A stretch of DNA of 64,000 nt from Thermoguttaceae bacterium. Lineage in GTDB: Bacteria; Planctomycetota; Planctomycetia; Pirellulales; Thermoguttaceae. This document shows, piece by piece, positions 7,499-15,493 of the stretch. Made by a program: the position numbers and the translations under genes. The stretch covers positions 1 through 64,000 of the forward strand of contig JAFQUP010000005.1 in NCBI GenBank assembly GCA_017408405.1. Reading direction: 5' to 3'. Each line of letters begins with the position of its first letter. The first letter of the stretch is position 1. The notes under the pieces are model-generated. The model had not been told where the DNA came from. It did not search any database and saw nothing but the letters and a program-made list of their open reading frames with translations.

Positions 7499-10453
7499 TC
7501 ATGGATGAAGAGAAATCGGAAACGTTTTGCGGACGGAACGCTGAGGAACGGGATTCTCCGGATCGCGCCGATTAAAGAAAGAATCGTAATACGGCGCATT
7601 CGCGTCAACCCAGGTCACCAGCTGAATCCACTCCTCCTCCGTCATCTTTGAACGTACTTTTTCCGCGTGCTGCGGCTCATCCAACAGTTGGCGAATCAGT
7701 CGGCTTTTGCTTGAACCAAACTGCCTCGGCTCGGAAATACTCGCTCCTGAATGTTTATTTGAGACGGAAACCATCAGCATTTCCTCCTCCGTCGAAACCA
7801 TTGAGCCGCTTTTTTTACCGTGCGGGAAAAGACTTGAATAGGAACGCATCATTCCTGTCTCCGGGTCAATTTCACGGCTCAAATCAAACCGCGCGGCAGG
7901 CGCGCCCGGTCCATCAGGATTTTCCGCGCTGTGACAGGCAACGCAATGCCGGTCAAAAATCGGCTGAATATGCGTTTCATACCCTAAAAGATTTTCACTT
8001 CCCCATGCCGGTTCCTCCGGTGTTGACGGCGGCCTGCGAAACGCTTTGGCCAGAGAACCTGGTTTCGGCGCCACGACCCGCGCCCGCGTTTCGTGGCACC
8101 CAATGCAGCCGCGGGATTCTCCCGTCTCAAGCGTGATGTGGCTGCGCATTCGGCGAATTTCAAGATGATCTTTATCCAGTAACTGGAAATAAACCGACAT
8201 ATTGGCCGGCAGATAAAACCAGCACGAACCGTCATCTTCCACCGGAACTGTCCCAATTTCACGTACCGGAGCCCAGGACCAGAAACCAAAGATTTGTTCC
8301 CAGGCATTTCCCGGTGCCCAGCGCATCGCTCCAATCTGGTCGTCCATCGGCCAGCCCACTCGCTGCATAATGCGTAAATACTTCGCTTTTCCCTGTTCCG
8401 ACTTCGGCAAACCCACGTTCACATCCGAAACGTAACAAATCGGATGCGGAAATTCCGTATTTACGGTCAAATTCTCTTTTTCAGAATTACTTCCGCCTGA
8501 CAGAATACGCCCATCCGCGATTTCATACGGTTTTTTACGCGGTTTTACGGGAGTCGCAAAATCACACGAAAGAATTCTGTCACGATGAATCAGCTCTCGA
8601 TTGCCATAAACATCCACAAGATAAATCGCGAACTGCGTATCGCCGCCCATTCGCCCGTCATGTCCTGGAACGCAAGCACTCCATGAAGCCAGAAACGCCG
8701 TTTCGGAAACAGGATACGGCCCGGAATAGCGTCCGACGCTATCGATTAATCCGCCCTGCGGTACCGTATTCTGAACAGAAGGCCCCTCTCCCGTAGTAAT
8801 ACGCGGCGTAAGAGTAAACAGTCTGCTTTGATCATTCGGTCCGCCAAGAAGGTCAAAAAGGACCAGCTGACCGTAAGCCAAGGTATGGTGCCCGGTAGCT
8901 ACCGCGACGTAACGGTTCGAGTTGGGAATATCCCGAACATCACGCAGGCCCCACGGCGTGTTAAAGTGCTGCTTGAAAGCGGCTTCCGCGTACGTACCGT
9001 CCGGCCGAATCGTCCAGAACGCATGAACTTCCGTGAAATGCCTTTCCTGGTACTCCCACCGGGTATACCCAATCAGACCATTGGAAAGCGCGTGCGGATA
9101 GCGGTCAATGTCTTTATTGTCGCTAAGCATCCGAATTCCACTCCCATCCGCTTCGCACCGATAAAGATTAATGACAGAATGGTCCGCGCGAAAATTCCCG
9201 CACTCACTACTGCGAGAAGAACGGTCTGACGCGAAAATGATTGAGCCATCCGAAGCATACGTCGGTTCAAAATCCCCCCAATACGGATCTGACGTAATCT
9301 GACGCAAACCGCTCCCGTCAAGACTCACTTCGTAGAGATGAATTGGGGGAGTCTGCGGACGAAGCTCGAAAAACCAGTGCGCGTCATTCGTATGCGTCGG
9401 TTTCGGTAACGGCCAAACCGGCTGCTGAGCGTATCCGAAAACCACTCGTTTTCCATCCCAATGGAGATCCGTCCCGTGAACGTGTCCTGGCCCAAGCTGG
9501 CCATTCAGGATCCCAGTAACAGGATCTTCCGGATCAAAACCCGTCTTCAGGCAAAGATCTCCTCCCGGTTTATGCGTCCAAGGGTACTGAGACCCAGTAA
9601 TATTTCGCAATCCATGAGCGGAATGACGTTTCGTGAAAAGGATCTGATCAAAATCAAGATCCGGATTCAAAAGAACCACCTTCCGTAACGCGCAGCGAAC
9701 TTTCGTAAAAAGCTGACGCGCTTCAAGCATATCTTCCGTCTTCTGAAGTTCCTCCGTAAGTTTCTCCGCTTCGGCAAAAAGCGTTTTTATTTCCTGCCTC
9801 TTTTCTTCAGTCAGTTTTGGAGACTCAAGAATTTCCTGGTACATTCCGCCCGCGCGCTGCAGAAACTTTTGTCCACTTCCGCGCAGAGAAGCCAAATTAT
9901 GCTGAATTCCATGCGTCCCGGCGATACGCCAATAATCCAATTCCGGAAACCGTTCCGCCGGAAATGAAAGCCACTTTGAAAACCATTGCGGCTTCTCCCG
10001 AAGCTCTTCATTCCAAGGAACAGTTTCTGAGGAATTTTCCCATCCCGTTCGAATGGAAATTGCCCAATCAGCATACGAAACAGCAACCGGGTCAGGACTT
10101 TCAAGAAGCTCTGAAGCCAGCTCACAGAGCGAATCGTTCCACTTCTTAAAAGTAAAAATTTTCCAGAGAATCTCGGCAGCCAGACCTTCCGCAAGCACAT
10201 TTCCGTTTTTTGTTCCCTCCTCTTTCAACGTTCTCAGCGCGCATGCTCCAAAATCATCTTCCTCCGCGCAGCGTTTGGCAAAATCCAAAACCAGCTCTGG
10301 AGAAGTCGGCTCCTCGGCTGCTGAAAGCAGTGCTTTCGCTAAAAGCGAATCAACGCAGGAATCAGCAGCAAAAAGAATTTTTTCTGAAAAAAACAAACAG
10401 ATCGAAAAAATCGTCAAATAGATTAATGCGACTGGTATAGAGCGGATTCTCAT
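7499..10453 (-). CDS. HzsA-related two-haem cytochrome with PD40 beta-propeller
   Basis: A 984-residue secreted protein: signal segment at residues 6-29 (VALIYLTIFSICLFFSEKIL, then FAAD), a helical region to about 280, TolB/PD40-type propeller blades (SDGSIIFASDRSS near 405) and a C-terminal cytochrome c part. There are two CxxCH haem sites, C783-C786-H787 (CIGCH) and C837-C840-H841 (CVACH). This layout matches the planctomycete family named after the hydrazine synthase alpha subunit. Such proteins are widespread in non-anammox planctomycetes, so hydrazine synthesis is not implied. It ends with a helical tail typical of planctomycete cytochromes (KMTEEEWIQLVTWVDANAPY). It is transcribed alone. 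Its redox partner and substrate are unknown. Confidence 0.88.
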   Translation of the reverse strand: MRIRSIPVALIYLTIFSICLFFSEKILFAADSCVDSLLAKALLSAAEEPTSPELVLDFAKRCAEEDDFGACALRTLKEEGTKNGNVLAEGLAAEILWKIFTFKKWNDSLCELASELLESPDPVAVSYADWAISIRTGWENSSETVPWNEELREKPQWFSKWLSFPAERFPELDYWRIAGTHGIQHNLASLRGSGQKFLQRAGGMYQEILESPKLTEEKRQEIKTLFAEAEKLTEELQKTEDMLEARQLFTKVRCALRKVVLLNPDLDFDQILFTKRHSAHGLRNITGSQYPWTHKPGGDLCLKTGFDPEDPVTGILNGQLGPGHVHGTDLHWDGKRVVFGYAQQPVWPLPKPTHTNDAHWFFELRPQTPPIHLYEVSLDGSGLRQITSDPYWGDFEPTYASDGSIIFASDRSSRSSECGNFRADHSVINLYRCEADGSGIRMLSDNKDIDRYPHALSNGLIGYTRWEYQERHFTEVHAFWTIRPDGTYAEAAFKQHFNTPWGLRDVRDIPNSNRYVAVATGHHTLAYGQLVLFDLLGGPNDQSRLFTLTPRITTGEGPSVQNTVPQGGLIDSVGRYSGPYPVSETAFLASWSACVPGHDGRMGGDTQFAIYLVDVYGNRELIHRDRILSCDFATPVKPRKKPYEIADGRILSGGSNSEKENLTVNTEFPHPICYVSDVNVGLPKSEQGKAKYLRIMQRVGWPMDDQIGAMRWAPGNAWEQIFGFWSWAPVREIGTVPVEDDGSCWFYLPANMSVYFQLLDKDHLEIRRMRSHITLETGESRGCIGCHETRARVVAPKPGSLAKAFRRPPSTPEEPAWGSENLLGYETHIQPIFDRHCVACHSAENPDGPGAPAARFDLSREIDPETGMMRSYSSLFPHGKKSGSMVSTEEEMLMVSVSNKHSGASISEPRQFGSSKSRLIRQLLDEPQHAEKVRSKMTEEEWIQLVTWVDANAPYYDSFFNRRDPENPVPQRSVRKTFPISLHP

Positions 10454-10578
10454 ATTAAATTCTCCATAAATAAAAACAGGCGGGAAACCTTTTAATTAAT
10501 TTTATCTTTTAAAAAATATTTTGTCAAGGGGGGAGCGAATCAACGCCATAAAAGATTTGCAAAAACCTTCTCTTTTGA

Positions 10579-10592
10579 TTAGTTTAAACTAA
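10579..10592. promoter_or_regulatory. palindromic operator-like site 1
   Basis: TTAGTTTAAACTAA, a perfect 14-bp palindrome. A near copy lies 53 bp downstream at 10632. The half-site resembles operators of XylR/ROK-type sugar repressors (AGTTTGT...ACAAACT), by recollection only. It lies between the divergent HzsA-related gene and transketolase. Confidence 0.55.
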
Positions 10593-10631
10593 CTAAAAAA
10601 ACACGAAGAAAACTTGAATAAAAAAATTAAA

Positions 10632-10645
10632 TTAGTTGAAACTAA
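10632..10645. promoter_or_regulatory. palindromic operator-like site 2
   Basis: TTAGTTGAAACTAA, one base off perfect symmetry, and extended by A/T on each side to 16 bp (10631-10646). Its centre is 53 bp, close to five helical turns, from site 1, so both would face the same side of the DNA. A further half-site (AGTTTAAG) follows at 10650. Confidence 0.55.
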
Positions 10646-10742
10646 TCCAGTTTAAGATCTCGGAAAGTTCCTTCTTCTTGCGTCTATTCTCAAAATACTC
10701 AAAATACTTCGAAAACTCCCGGAGTTTTTAGGCGGGTCCCTC

Positions 10743-10771
10743 TTGAATTTAGCGGAAAAAACGGGTAAAAT
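10743..10771 (+). promoter_or_regulatory. promoter of transketolase
   Basis: TTGAAT (10743-10748), 17-base spacer, TAAAAT (10766-10771), giving a leader of about 45 bases before the ATG at 10824. The two palindromes lie about 100-165 bp upstream, so a regulator bound there would act from upstream or by looping. Confidence 0.6.
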
Positions 10772-10823
10772 ACAGAAAATCATTTTTTAGTTTTGAATCA
10801 CCATTTTTTGAAAAGGGAATTCC

Positions 10824-12893
10824 ATGACTCTTCCCGTTGAAAACCTTGCGATTAATACGATTCGGACCCTGGTAATGGATTCTGTCCAAGCTGCCAAAAG
10901 CGGTCATCCCGGAACTCCAATGTCCATGGCTCCTGTCGCTTACCTGCTTTTTAATGAACTTTTGAATTTTGACCCGGCCCATCCGCTTTGGACCCAACGT
11001 GACCGTTTTGTTCTTTCCTCTGGACATGGGTCCACTCTGATTTACTCAATCCTTCATCTTGCGGGTGTCGAACAATTTGAAAACGGAAAACCAACCGGTG
11101 AAAAAGCGGTTCGTATTGAGGATTTGAAAAATTTTCGTCAGCTGAATTCCCGTTGCCCTGGACATCCGGAATATGGGCATACCAGTGGAGTTGAAGTCAC
11201 TACTGGTCCTCTCGGTCAGGGACTGGCAATGAGCGTCGGCCAGGCAATCGCGTCCAAATGGTTTAGTGCCAAATACGCGCGTGATGGAAAGGACCTTTTC
11301 GGTTTTAACGTCTATTCTTTGTGCGGTGACGGCTGCATGATGGAAGGCATTTCCTCCGAAGCGGCTTCTTTAGCCGCTCATTTGAAGCTGGACAATCTCT
11401 GCTGGATCTACGACGCGAATCAGATTACGATTGAAGGCAGCACGGAATTGGCTTTTACGGAAGATGTCGGCAAACGTTTTGAATCTTATGGCTGGAACGT
11501 GGTTCGAGTCGAAGAGGATGTGAATGATTTGGATGCGCTGCGCAGCGCGTTTGCTGAATTCAAAGCAGAAAAAACGCGTCCGACGCTCATTATCGTTAAA
11601 TCTGTCATCGGTTACGGGTCACCGAATATGGCCGGTACCGCCAAAGTGCACGGTGCTCCACTTGGAGAAGAAGAGATCAAGTTGACGAAAGAATTCCTCG
11701 GCTGGAATTACGAAAAGTTTACGGTTCCGGAAGAAGTCGCCAAACTTTTTGCTGACGGTATCCAAAGTAATGGCGCGAAAGCCTACGCGGAATGGGAAAA
11801 GGCATACGCGGAATACTGTGTCCGTTATCCCCAGGAAGCCGAGGAACTTCAGAAAATCGCGGCAGGCGAGCTTCCTGAAAACTGGGATGAAGGGATCAGC
11901 AAAATGTGGGAAGCTGACGAGAAGGGAACCGCCAGTCGAAACTCTTCCGGCAAGACACTCAACCAGCTTGCTGCCGGTATTCCCTGGATGCTCGGCGGAT
12001 CCGCGGACCTGGCGCCTTCCAATAAATCGAACCTGACATTCGACGGCGCGGGTGATTTTGGTCCCGAAAACTACGCGGGGAGAAATTTCCATTTTGGCAT
12101 CCGTGAATTTGCCATGGCCGCCATCGCCAACGGCATGGCTACCTGCGGAATTCGAAGCTACTGCGCGACTTTCTTCGTTTTTTGTGACTATCTTCGCGGT
12201 GCTCTTCGTCTGAGCTGCTTAATGAACCTTCCGGTTCTCTATATTCTGTCTCACGATTCCATCGGAGTTGGCGAAGACGGCCCGACACACCAGCCCGTTG
12301 AGCAGCTGGCGGCCCTCCGTTCGATGCCGAACCTGGTCGTCATGCGTCCCTGCGACGCGAATGAAGTTCGTTTTGCCTACCGATGGTACGCGGAAAATAA
12401 AAAATCTCCTGTCTGCATGGTGGTCACGCGTCAAGATCTTCCGACTCTTCCTCGAGCGATCGAACCGTCCGGCGATGTCTGTGCCTGTTCCTGCGGAGTT
12501 CAGAAAGGAGCTTACGTCATTCGAGACGCGAAGAATCCGGCAACAGGCACTTTCGATGTCATTCTCATGGGAACGGGAAGTGAAGTCCATATCTGCCTTT
12601 CCGCGCAGAAAATCCTTGCGGAGCAGGGTATTTTCGCGCGAGTCGTAAGCATGCCGTCCATGGAGCTTTTCGAAACCCAGACCGCGGAATATCGTGAAAG
12701 CATTCTGCCGAGTTCATGCACTCGCCGCGTGGCAGTGGAAGCTGGACTTCGTTTTGGTTGGGATCGTTACCTTGGTCCAAACGGCAAATTCATCGGCATG
12801 ACAGGTTTTGGCGCTTCCGCTCCTTTCAAGCAGCTCTATGAATTCTACGGAATCACTGCTGAAAATGTGGTAAAAGCCGCTTTAGAAAACTGA
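10824..12893 (+). CDS. tkt: transketolase
   Basis: A 689-residue thiamine-diphosphate enzyme that moves two-carbon units between ketose and aldose phosphates in the non-oxidative pentose phosphate pathway. The N-terminal domain has the typical opening (INTIRTLVMDSVQAAKSGHPG, first His ligand region), the SSGHGSTLIYSILHLAG segment, GPLGQG, and the thiamine-binding GDGCMMEG motif near residue 170 with its distal Asn (WIYDANQITIEG). The middle pyrimidine-binding domain has the GIREFAMAAIANGMA catalytic Glu segment and the SHDSIGVGEDGPTHQPVEQL segment. The C-terminal domain follows. The length is normal. It has its own promoter, two upstream palindromes and a likely terminator, so it is probably a single-gene unit regulated by sugar status (the last point is inference). 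Confidence 0.97.
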   Translation: MTLPVENLAINTIRTLVMDSVQAAKSGHPGTPMSMAPVAYLLFNELLNFDPAHPLWTQRDRFVLSSGHGSTLIYSILHLAGVEQFENGKPTGEKAVRIEDLKNFRQLNSRCPGHPEYGHTSGVEVTTGPLGQGLAMSVGQAIASKWFSAKYARDGKDLFGFNVYSLCGDGCMMEGISSEAASLAAHLKLDNLCWIYDANQITIEGSTELAFTEDVGKRFESYGWNVVRVEEDVNDLDALRSAFAEFKAEKTRPTLIIVKSVIGYGSPNMAGTAKVHGAPLGEEEIKLTKEFLGWNYEKFTVPEEVAKLFADGIQSNGAKAYAEWEKAYAEYCVRYPQEAEELQKIAAGELPENWDEGISKMWEADEKGTASRNSSGKTLNQLAAGIPWMLGGSADLAPSNKSNLTFDGAGDFGPENYAGRNFHFGIREFAMAAIANGMATCGIRSYCATFFVFCDYLRGALRLSCLMNLPVLYILSHDSIGVGEDGPTHQPVEQLAALRSMPNLVVMRPCDANEVRFAYRWYAENKKSPVCMVVTRQDLPTLPRAIEPSGDVCACSCGVQKGAYVIRDAKNPATGTFDVILMGTGSEVHICLSAQKILAEQGIFARVVSMPSMELFETQTAEYRESILPSSCTRRVAVEAGLRFGWDRYLGPNGKFIGMTGFGASAPFKQLYEFYGITAENVVKAALEN

Positions 12894-12910
12894 GAAAACA
12901 GAGATAAAAT

Positions 12911-12970
12911 CCGTCGGGAAATCCGATTTACGAAAAGGATGACCCGGCGGCTCTTTGGTAATTTTTCTTT
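12911..12970 (+). terminator. probable terminator after tkt
   Basis: CCGTCGGG (12911-12918) pairs with CCCGGCGG (12943-12950), one wobble, with a 24-base loop and a T-rich tract (ATTTTTCTTT) about ten bases later. The long loop makes it less certain. Confidence 0.45.
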
Positions 12971-13014
12971 AACGCATCCTTTATCAACTACTTTTCCGAC
13001 CAATACTTCATAAA

Positions 13015-13977
13015 ATGTTACTGAATGTTCAAAACCTGAAAACCTATTTTCCCATTCATCGCGGTCTGCTTCAAAATGTCGTGGGGCATGTCCAGGCAGT
13101 CGACGACGTTTCCTTTCAGCTCGAGGCGGGAGAAACTCTTGGCCTGGTTGGAGAAAGTGGTTGCGGCAAAACGACAACGGGCCGTTCCATCCTTCGTTTG
13201 GTGGAACCAACTGGCGGCAGCGTTTTTTTTGACGGCAAAAATGTTTTAAAGGCCAATTCAGCGGAACTGAAAACCCTTCGCCGCGATATGCAGATTGTCT
13301 TCCAGGATCCTTTTGGTTCAATGAACCCGCGAATGACGATTCGCGCCATCATCAATGAAGGGCTGGTCGTTCAGGGGATCGGAACTCCTCAAGAACGTGA
13401 AGAACGCATTCAGGAGGTCATTCGTCAGGTTGGACTTGAACCGTCGTGCCTGAATCGTTACCCGCACGAGTTTTCCGGAGGCCAGCGTCAACGAGTCTGC
13501 ATTGCGCGTGCCCTGATTCTGAAACCAAAATTTATGGTTCTTGATGAACCAATTTCTGCCTTGGACGTTTCCATTCAGTCCCAAATCATCAATCTTTTGG
13601 TTCAGCTTCGTTCCGAATTGAATCTTACGTACCTTTTCATTTCGCACGACCTTTCTGTCGTTCAGTATATTTCGGACCGAGTTGCCGTAATGTACCTAGG
13701 ACAGATCATTGAAATGGCACGCAGCGCGGATCTCTACGCGAAACCAGCTCATCCTTACTCTCAGGCACTTCTGTCCTCCATTCCAACAGTGGATGCCTCA
13801 CGAAGAAAAGAACGAATAGTTCTTTCCGGGGACGTTCCAAGTCCCGTGAATCCCCCGAAATGCTGCCGTTTTTGCCCGCGGTGTCCCAAAGCCCAGGACA
13901 TTTGCCGTAAAGAGATTCCGCCAGTAGTCCAGATTGGAGAAATGCACACGGTCCAATGTTTTTTTCCGGATAGGTAA
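13015..13977 (+). CDS. oligopeptide/dipeptide ABC transporter ATP-binding protein (OppF/DppF type)
   Basis: A 320-residue ATPase that would power peptide (or nickel/sugar) import by an Opp/Dpp-class transporter. Residues 1-30 have the family's opening (LKTYFPIHRGLL...VQAVDDVSF). The Walker A is GESGCGKTT (about 48-56). The Q-loop region is IVFQDPFGSMNPRM, the signature is FSGGQRQRV (about 155-163) and the Walker B is FMVLDEPISALD. The C-terminal oligopeptide-binding extension has four cysteines (CCRFCPRCPKAQDIC), as in OppF/DppF. No permease or binding protein genes lie nearby, so it is an orphan subunit here. A perfect 13-bp inverted repeat follows the stop. Confidence 0.92.
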   Translation: MLLNVQNLKTYFPIHRGLLQNVVGHVQAVDDVSFQLEAGETLGLVGESGCGKTTTGRSILRLVEPTGGSVFFDGKNVLKANSAELKTLRRDMQIVFQDPFGSMNPRMTIRAIINEGLVVQGIGTPQEREERIQEVIRQVGLEPSCLNRYPHEFSGGQRQRVCIARALILKPKFMVLDEPISALDVSIQSQIINLLVQLRSELNLTYLFISHDLSVVQYISDRVAVMYLGQIIEMARSADLYAKPAHPYSQALLSSIPTVDASRRKERIVLSGDVPSPVNPPKCCRFCPRCPKAQDICRKEIPPVVQIGEMHTVQCFFPDR

Positions 13978-14033
13978 AATTTCTGGAAACAGATATTGGA
14001 AACCTTGCGAGAAAATTCACAAAACCAGCGTTT

Positions 14034-14065
14034 CCATTGCTCAAATACTCGAATTTGAGCAATGG
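14034..14065 (+). terminator. perfect 13-bp inverted repeat, possible terminator
   Basis: CCATTGCTCAAAT (14034-14046) and ATTTGAGCAATGG (14053-14065) with a 6-base loop, 57 bases after the OppF-type gene. Only a weak T stretch follows (GCTAATTTAAGG), so it could also be a processing site or an operator. The rest of 13978-14345 shows no gene or other strong structure. Confidence 0.5.
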
Positions 14066-14345
14066 GCTAATTTAAGGAGTTTTCCCCAAACGACTTTCCA
14101 GCAAGAAAAACGAGAGATTTTTGAGATTTCGCAAGAGACAGGGAATTCCGTATCTTCAAGACTATCTGCGATTCCCGGAAGGCGGTCAAAAATTAAAATA
14201 CTCCGTTTCTGGAAAATGTCTTTTAGGAATTTCTCTTAAATTTGTTTCTTTTGCGAATTTTCTTTCTTCGTTTAAAATTTAATTTTTTCGACAGAGTTTC
14301 CAATCCATCTCAAAAATTTCAATTCTTCGAAGTACGGAGCTTTTC

Positions 14346-15182
14346 ATGTTCATTTCCAGCCTTCAAAATCCACGTATTAAAGAAATCGTTCAGCTTCGTC
14401 AGGGAAGAAAACGCCGGCAATCCGGAAAATTTCTTATTGACGGACGTCGTGAGGTTTACCGCGCGTTTGCTTGCGGATTTCCCATTCTGGAGGTTTTCTT
14501 CGCTCCTGACCTGACAGATGAAGAGACTTTTGAATGGATGAAAGAATTTGAAGATGAAAATCAAGCTGAAATCGCCATTCATGAAGTTTCTCCGGCAGTT
14601 TTTGCCAAAATCGCGTATGGAGATCGCGAAGACGGAGTTCTCGCTGTCGCCAAATATCAGGAAAAAACATTAGATGACGCTTTTTTCAAGCTGATTTCCC
14701 AAAAACAAACGCCGCTTATTGGAATCATCGAAGGAGTCGAAAAGCCGGGAAATATCGGCGCGATTCTTCGCAGTGCCGATGGAGCAGGGCTTTCCGCGTT
14801 AATTATCGCCAATCCTCAGACAGATCTTTTCAACCCCAACACGATTCGAGCAAGTCTCGGAACCATTTTTTCTATTCCGATCTGCGCGGATTCAAGCGAA
14901 AACGTCATTGCCTGGTTAAAAAAGTACCAGATTCTCACTTACGCGGCTATCGTGGATGGAGCGATTCACTATACTAAATCAGATTTCACGAAACCATGCG
15001 CGATTGCTTTGGGAAGTGAAGCCTGGGGACTTTCAGAAACATTTCGAGGTGAGGGGATCCAGCCGATTTTTCTTCCAATGCGTGGAATTGCCGACAGTCT
15101 CAACGTCTCAACAACTGCCGCCGTCCTTTTCTACGAAGCTCTTCGGCAGCGAACGATGGAAAAGGATAATTTTCTCTCCTGA
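14346..15182 (+). CDS. SpoU/TrmH-family RNA 2'-O-methyltransferase
   Basis: A 278-residue SAM-dependent enzyme that methylates ribose 2'-OH groups in rRNA or tRNA. The N-terminal substrate-binding domain opens SLQNPRIKEIVQLRQGRKRR and continues with FLIDGRREVYRA. The SPOUT knot domain shows motif 1 (IEGVEKPGNIGAILRSADGA), motif 2 (ALGSEAWGLSE) and motif 3 (FLPMRGIADSLNVSTTAAVL), with the conserved Asn, Glu and SLN residues present. It resembles RlmB/TsnR-like enzymes; the target base cannot be read from the sequence. A clean terminator follows at 15230. A second TrmH-family gene lies at 57897. Confidence 0.93.
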   Translation: MFISSLQNPRIKEIVQLRQGRKRRQSGKFLIDGRREVYRAFACGFPILEVFFAPDLTDEETFEWMKEFEDENQAEIAIHEVSPAVFAKIAYGDREDGVLAVAKYQEKTLDDAFFKLISQKQTPLIGIIEGVEKPGNIGAILRSADGAGLSALIIANPQTDLFNPNTIRASLGTIFSIPICADSSENVIAWLKKYQILTYAAIVDGAIHYTKSDFTKPCAIALGSEAWGLSETFRGEGIQPIFLPMRGIADSLNVSTTAAVLFYEALRQRTMEKDNFLS

Positions 15183-15229
15183 TACGAGCAGGAATTACTT
15201 GATTTTCCTTTTCAGAATTAAGCTTTAGG

Positions 15230-15259
15230 ACTCATGAACTTTTTCGTTCATGAGTTTTT
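15230..15259 (+). terminator. rho-independent terminator
   Basis: ACTCATGAAC (15230-15239) pairs with GTTCATGAGT (15246-15255) around TTTTTC and runs into TTTTT. It ends the RNA methyltransferase gene. Confidence 0.88.
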
Positions 15260-15361
15260 CTCTATTTGAAAAGATTCCGATAAAGCGACAAATTCTACGG
15301 AAGATATTCATCTAAAAGTTAAGTTTCTTGACTTTCTTTCCAAAAAGTATTCAATCAGCTC

Positions 15362-15390
15362 TTGAAAGAAGAAAAAAAATCGGGTATATT
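15362..15390 (+). promoter_or_regulatory. promoter of the RND adaptor gene
   Basis: TTGAAA (15362-15367), 17-base spacer, TATATT (15385-15390). The upstream in-frame TTG at 15362 is part of this promoter rather than a start codon. An ATG at 15398 would be almost leaderless, which favours the ATG at 15494. Confidence 0.7.
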
Positions 15391-15493
15391 GAAAAAAATG
15401 GATATTCCCCCATTCCGGCATAAAAATCGTTTCAATTCCTCCGTTCCATTTCCATCAAAGCCAAACGGATTTTCCGGGTTGGCTATCAAATCA

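Noticed and set aside
7499-10453. Evidence for anammox hydrazine synthesis
   Set aside because: Only a family resemblance to HzsA. No other hydrazine synthase or dehydrogenase gene is present, and the family is common in non-anammox planctomycetes.
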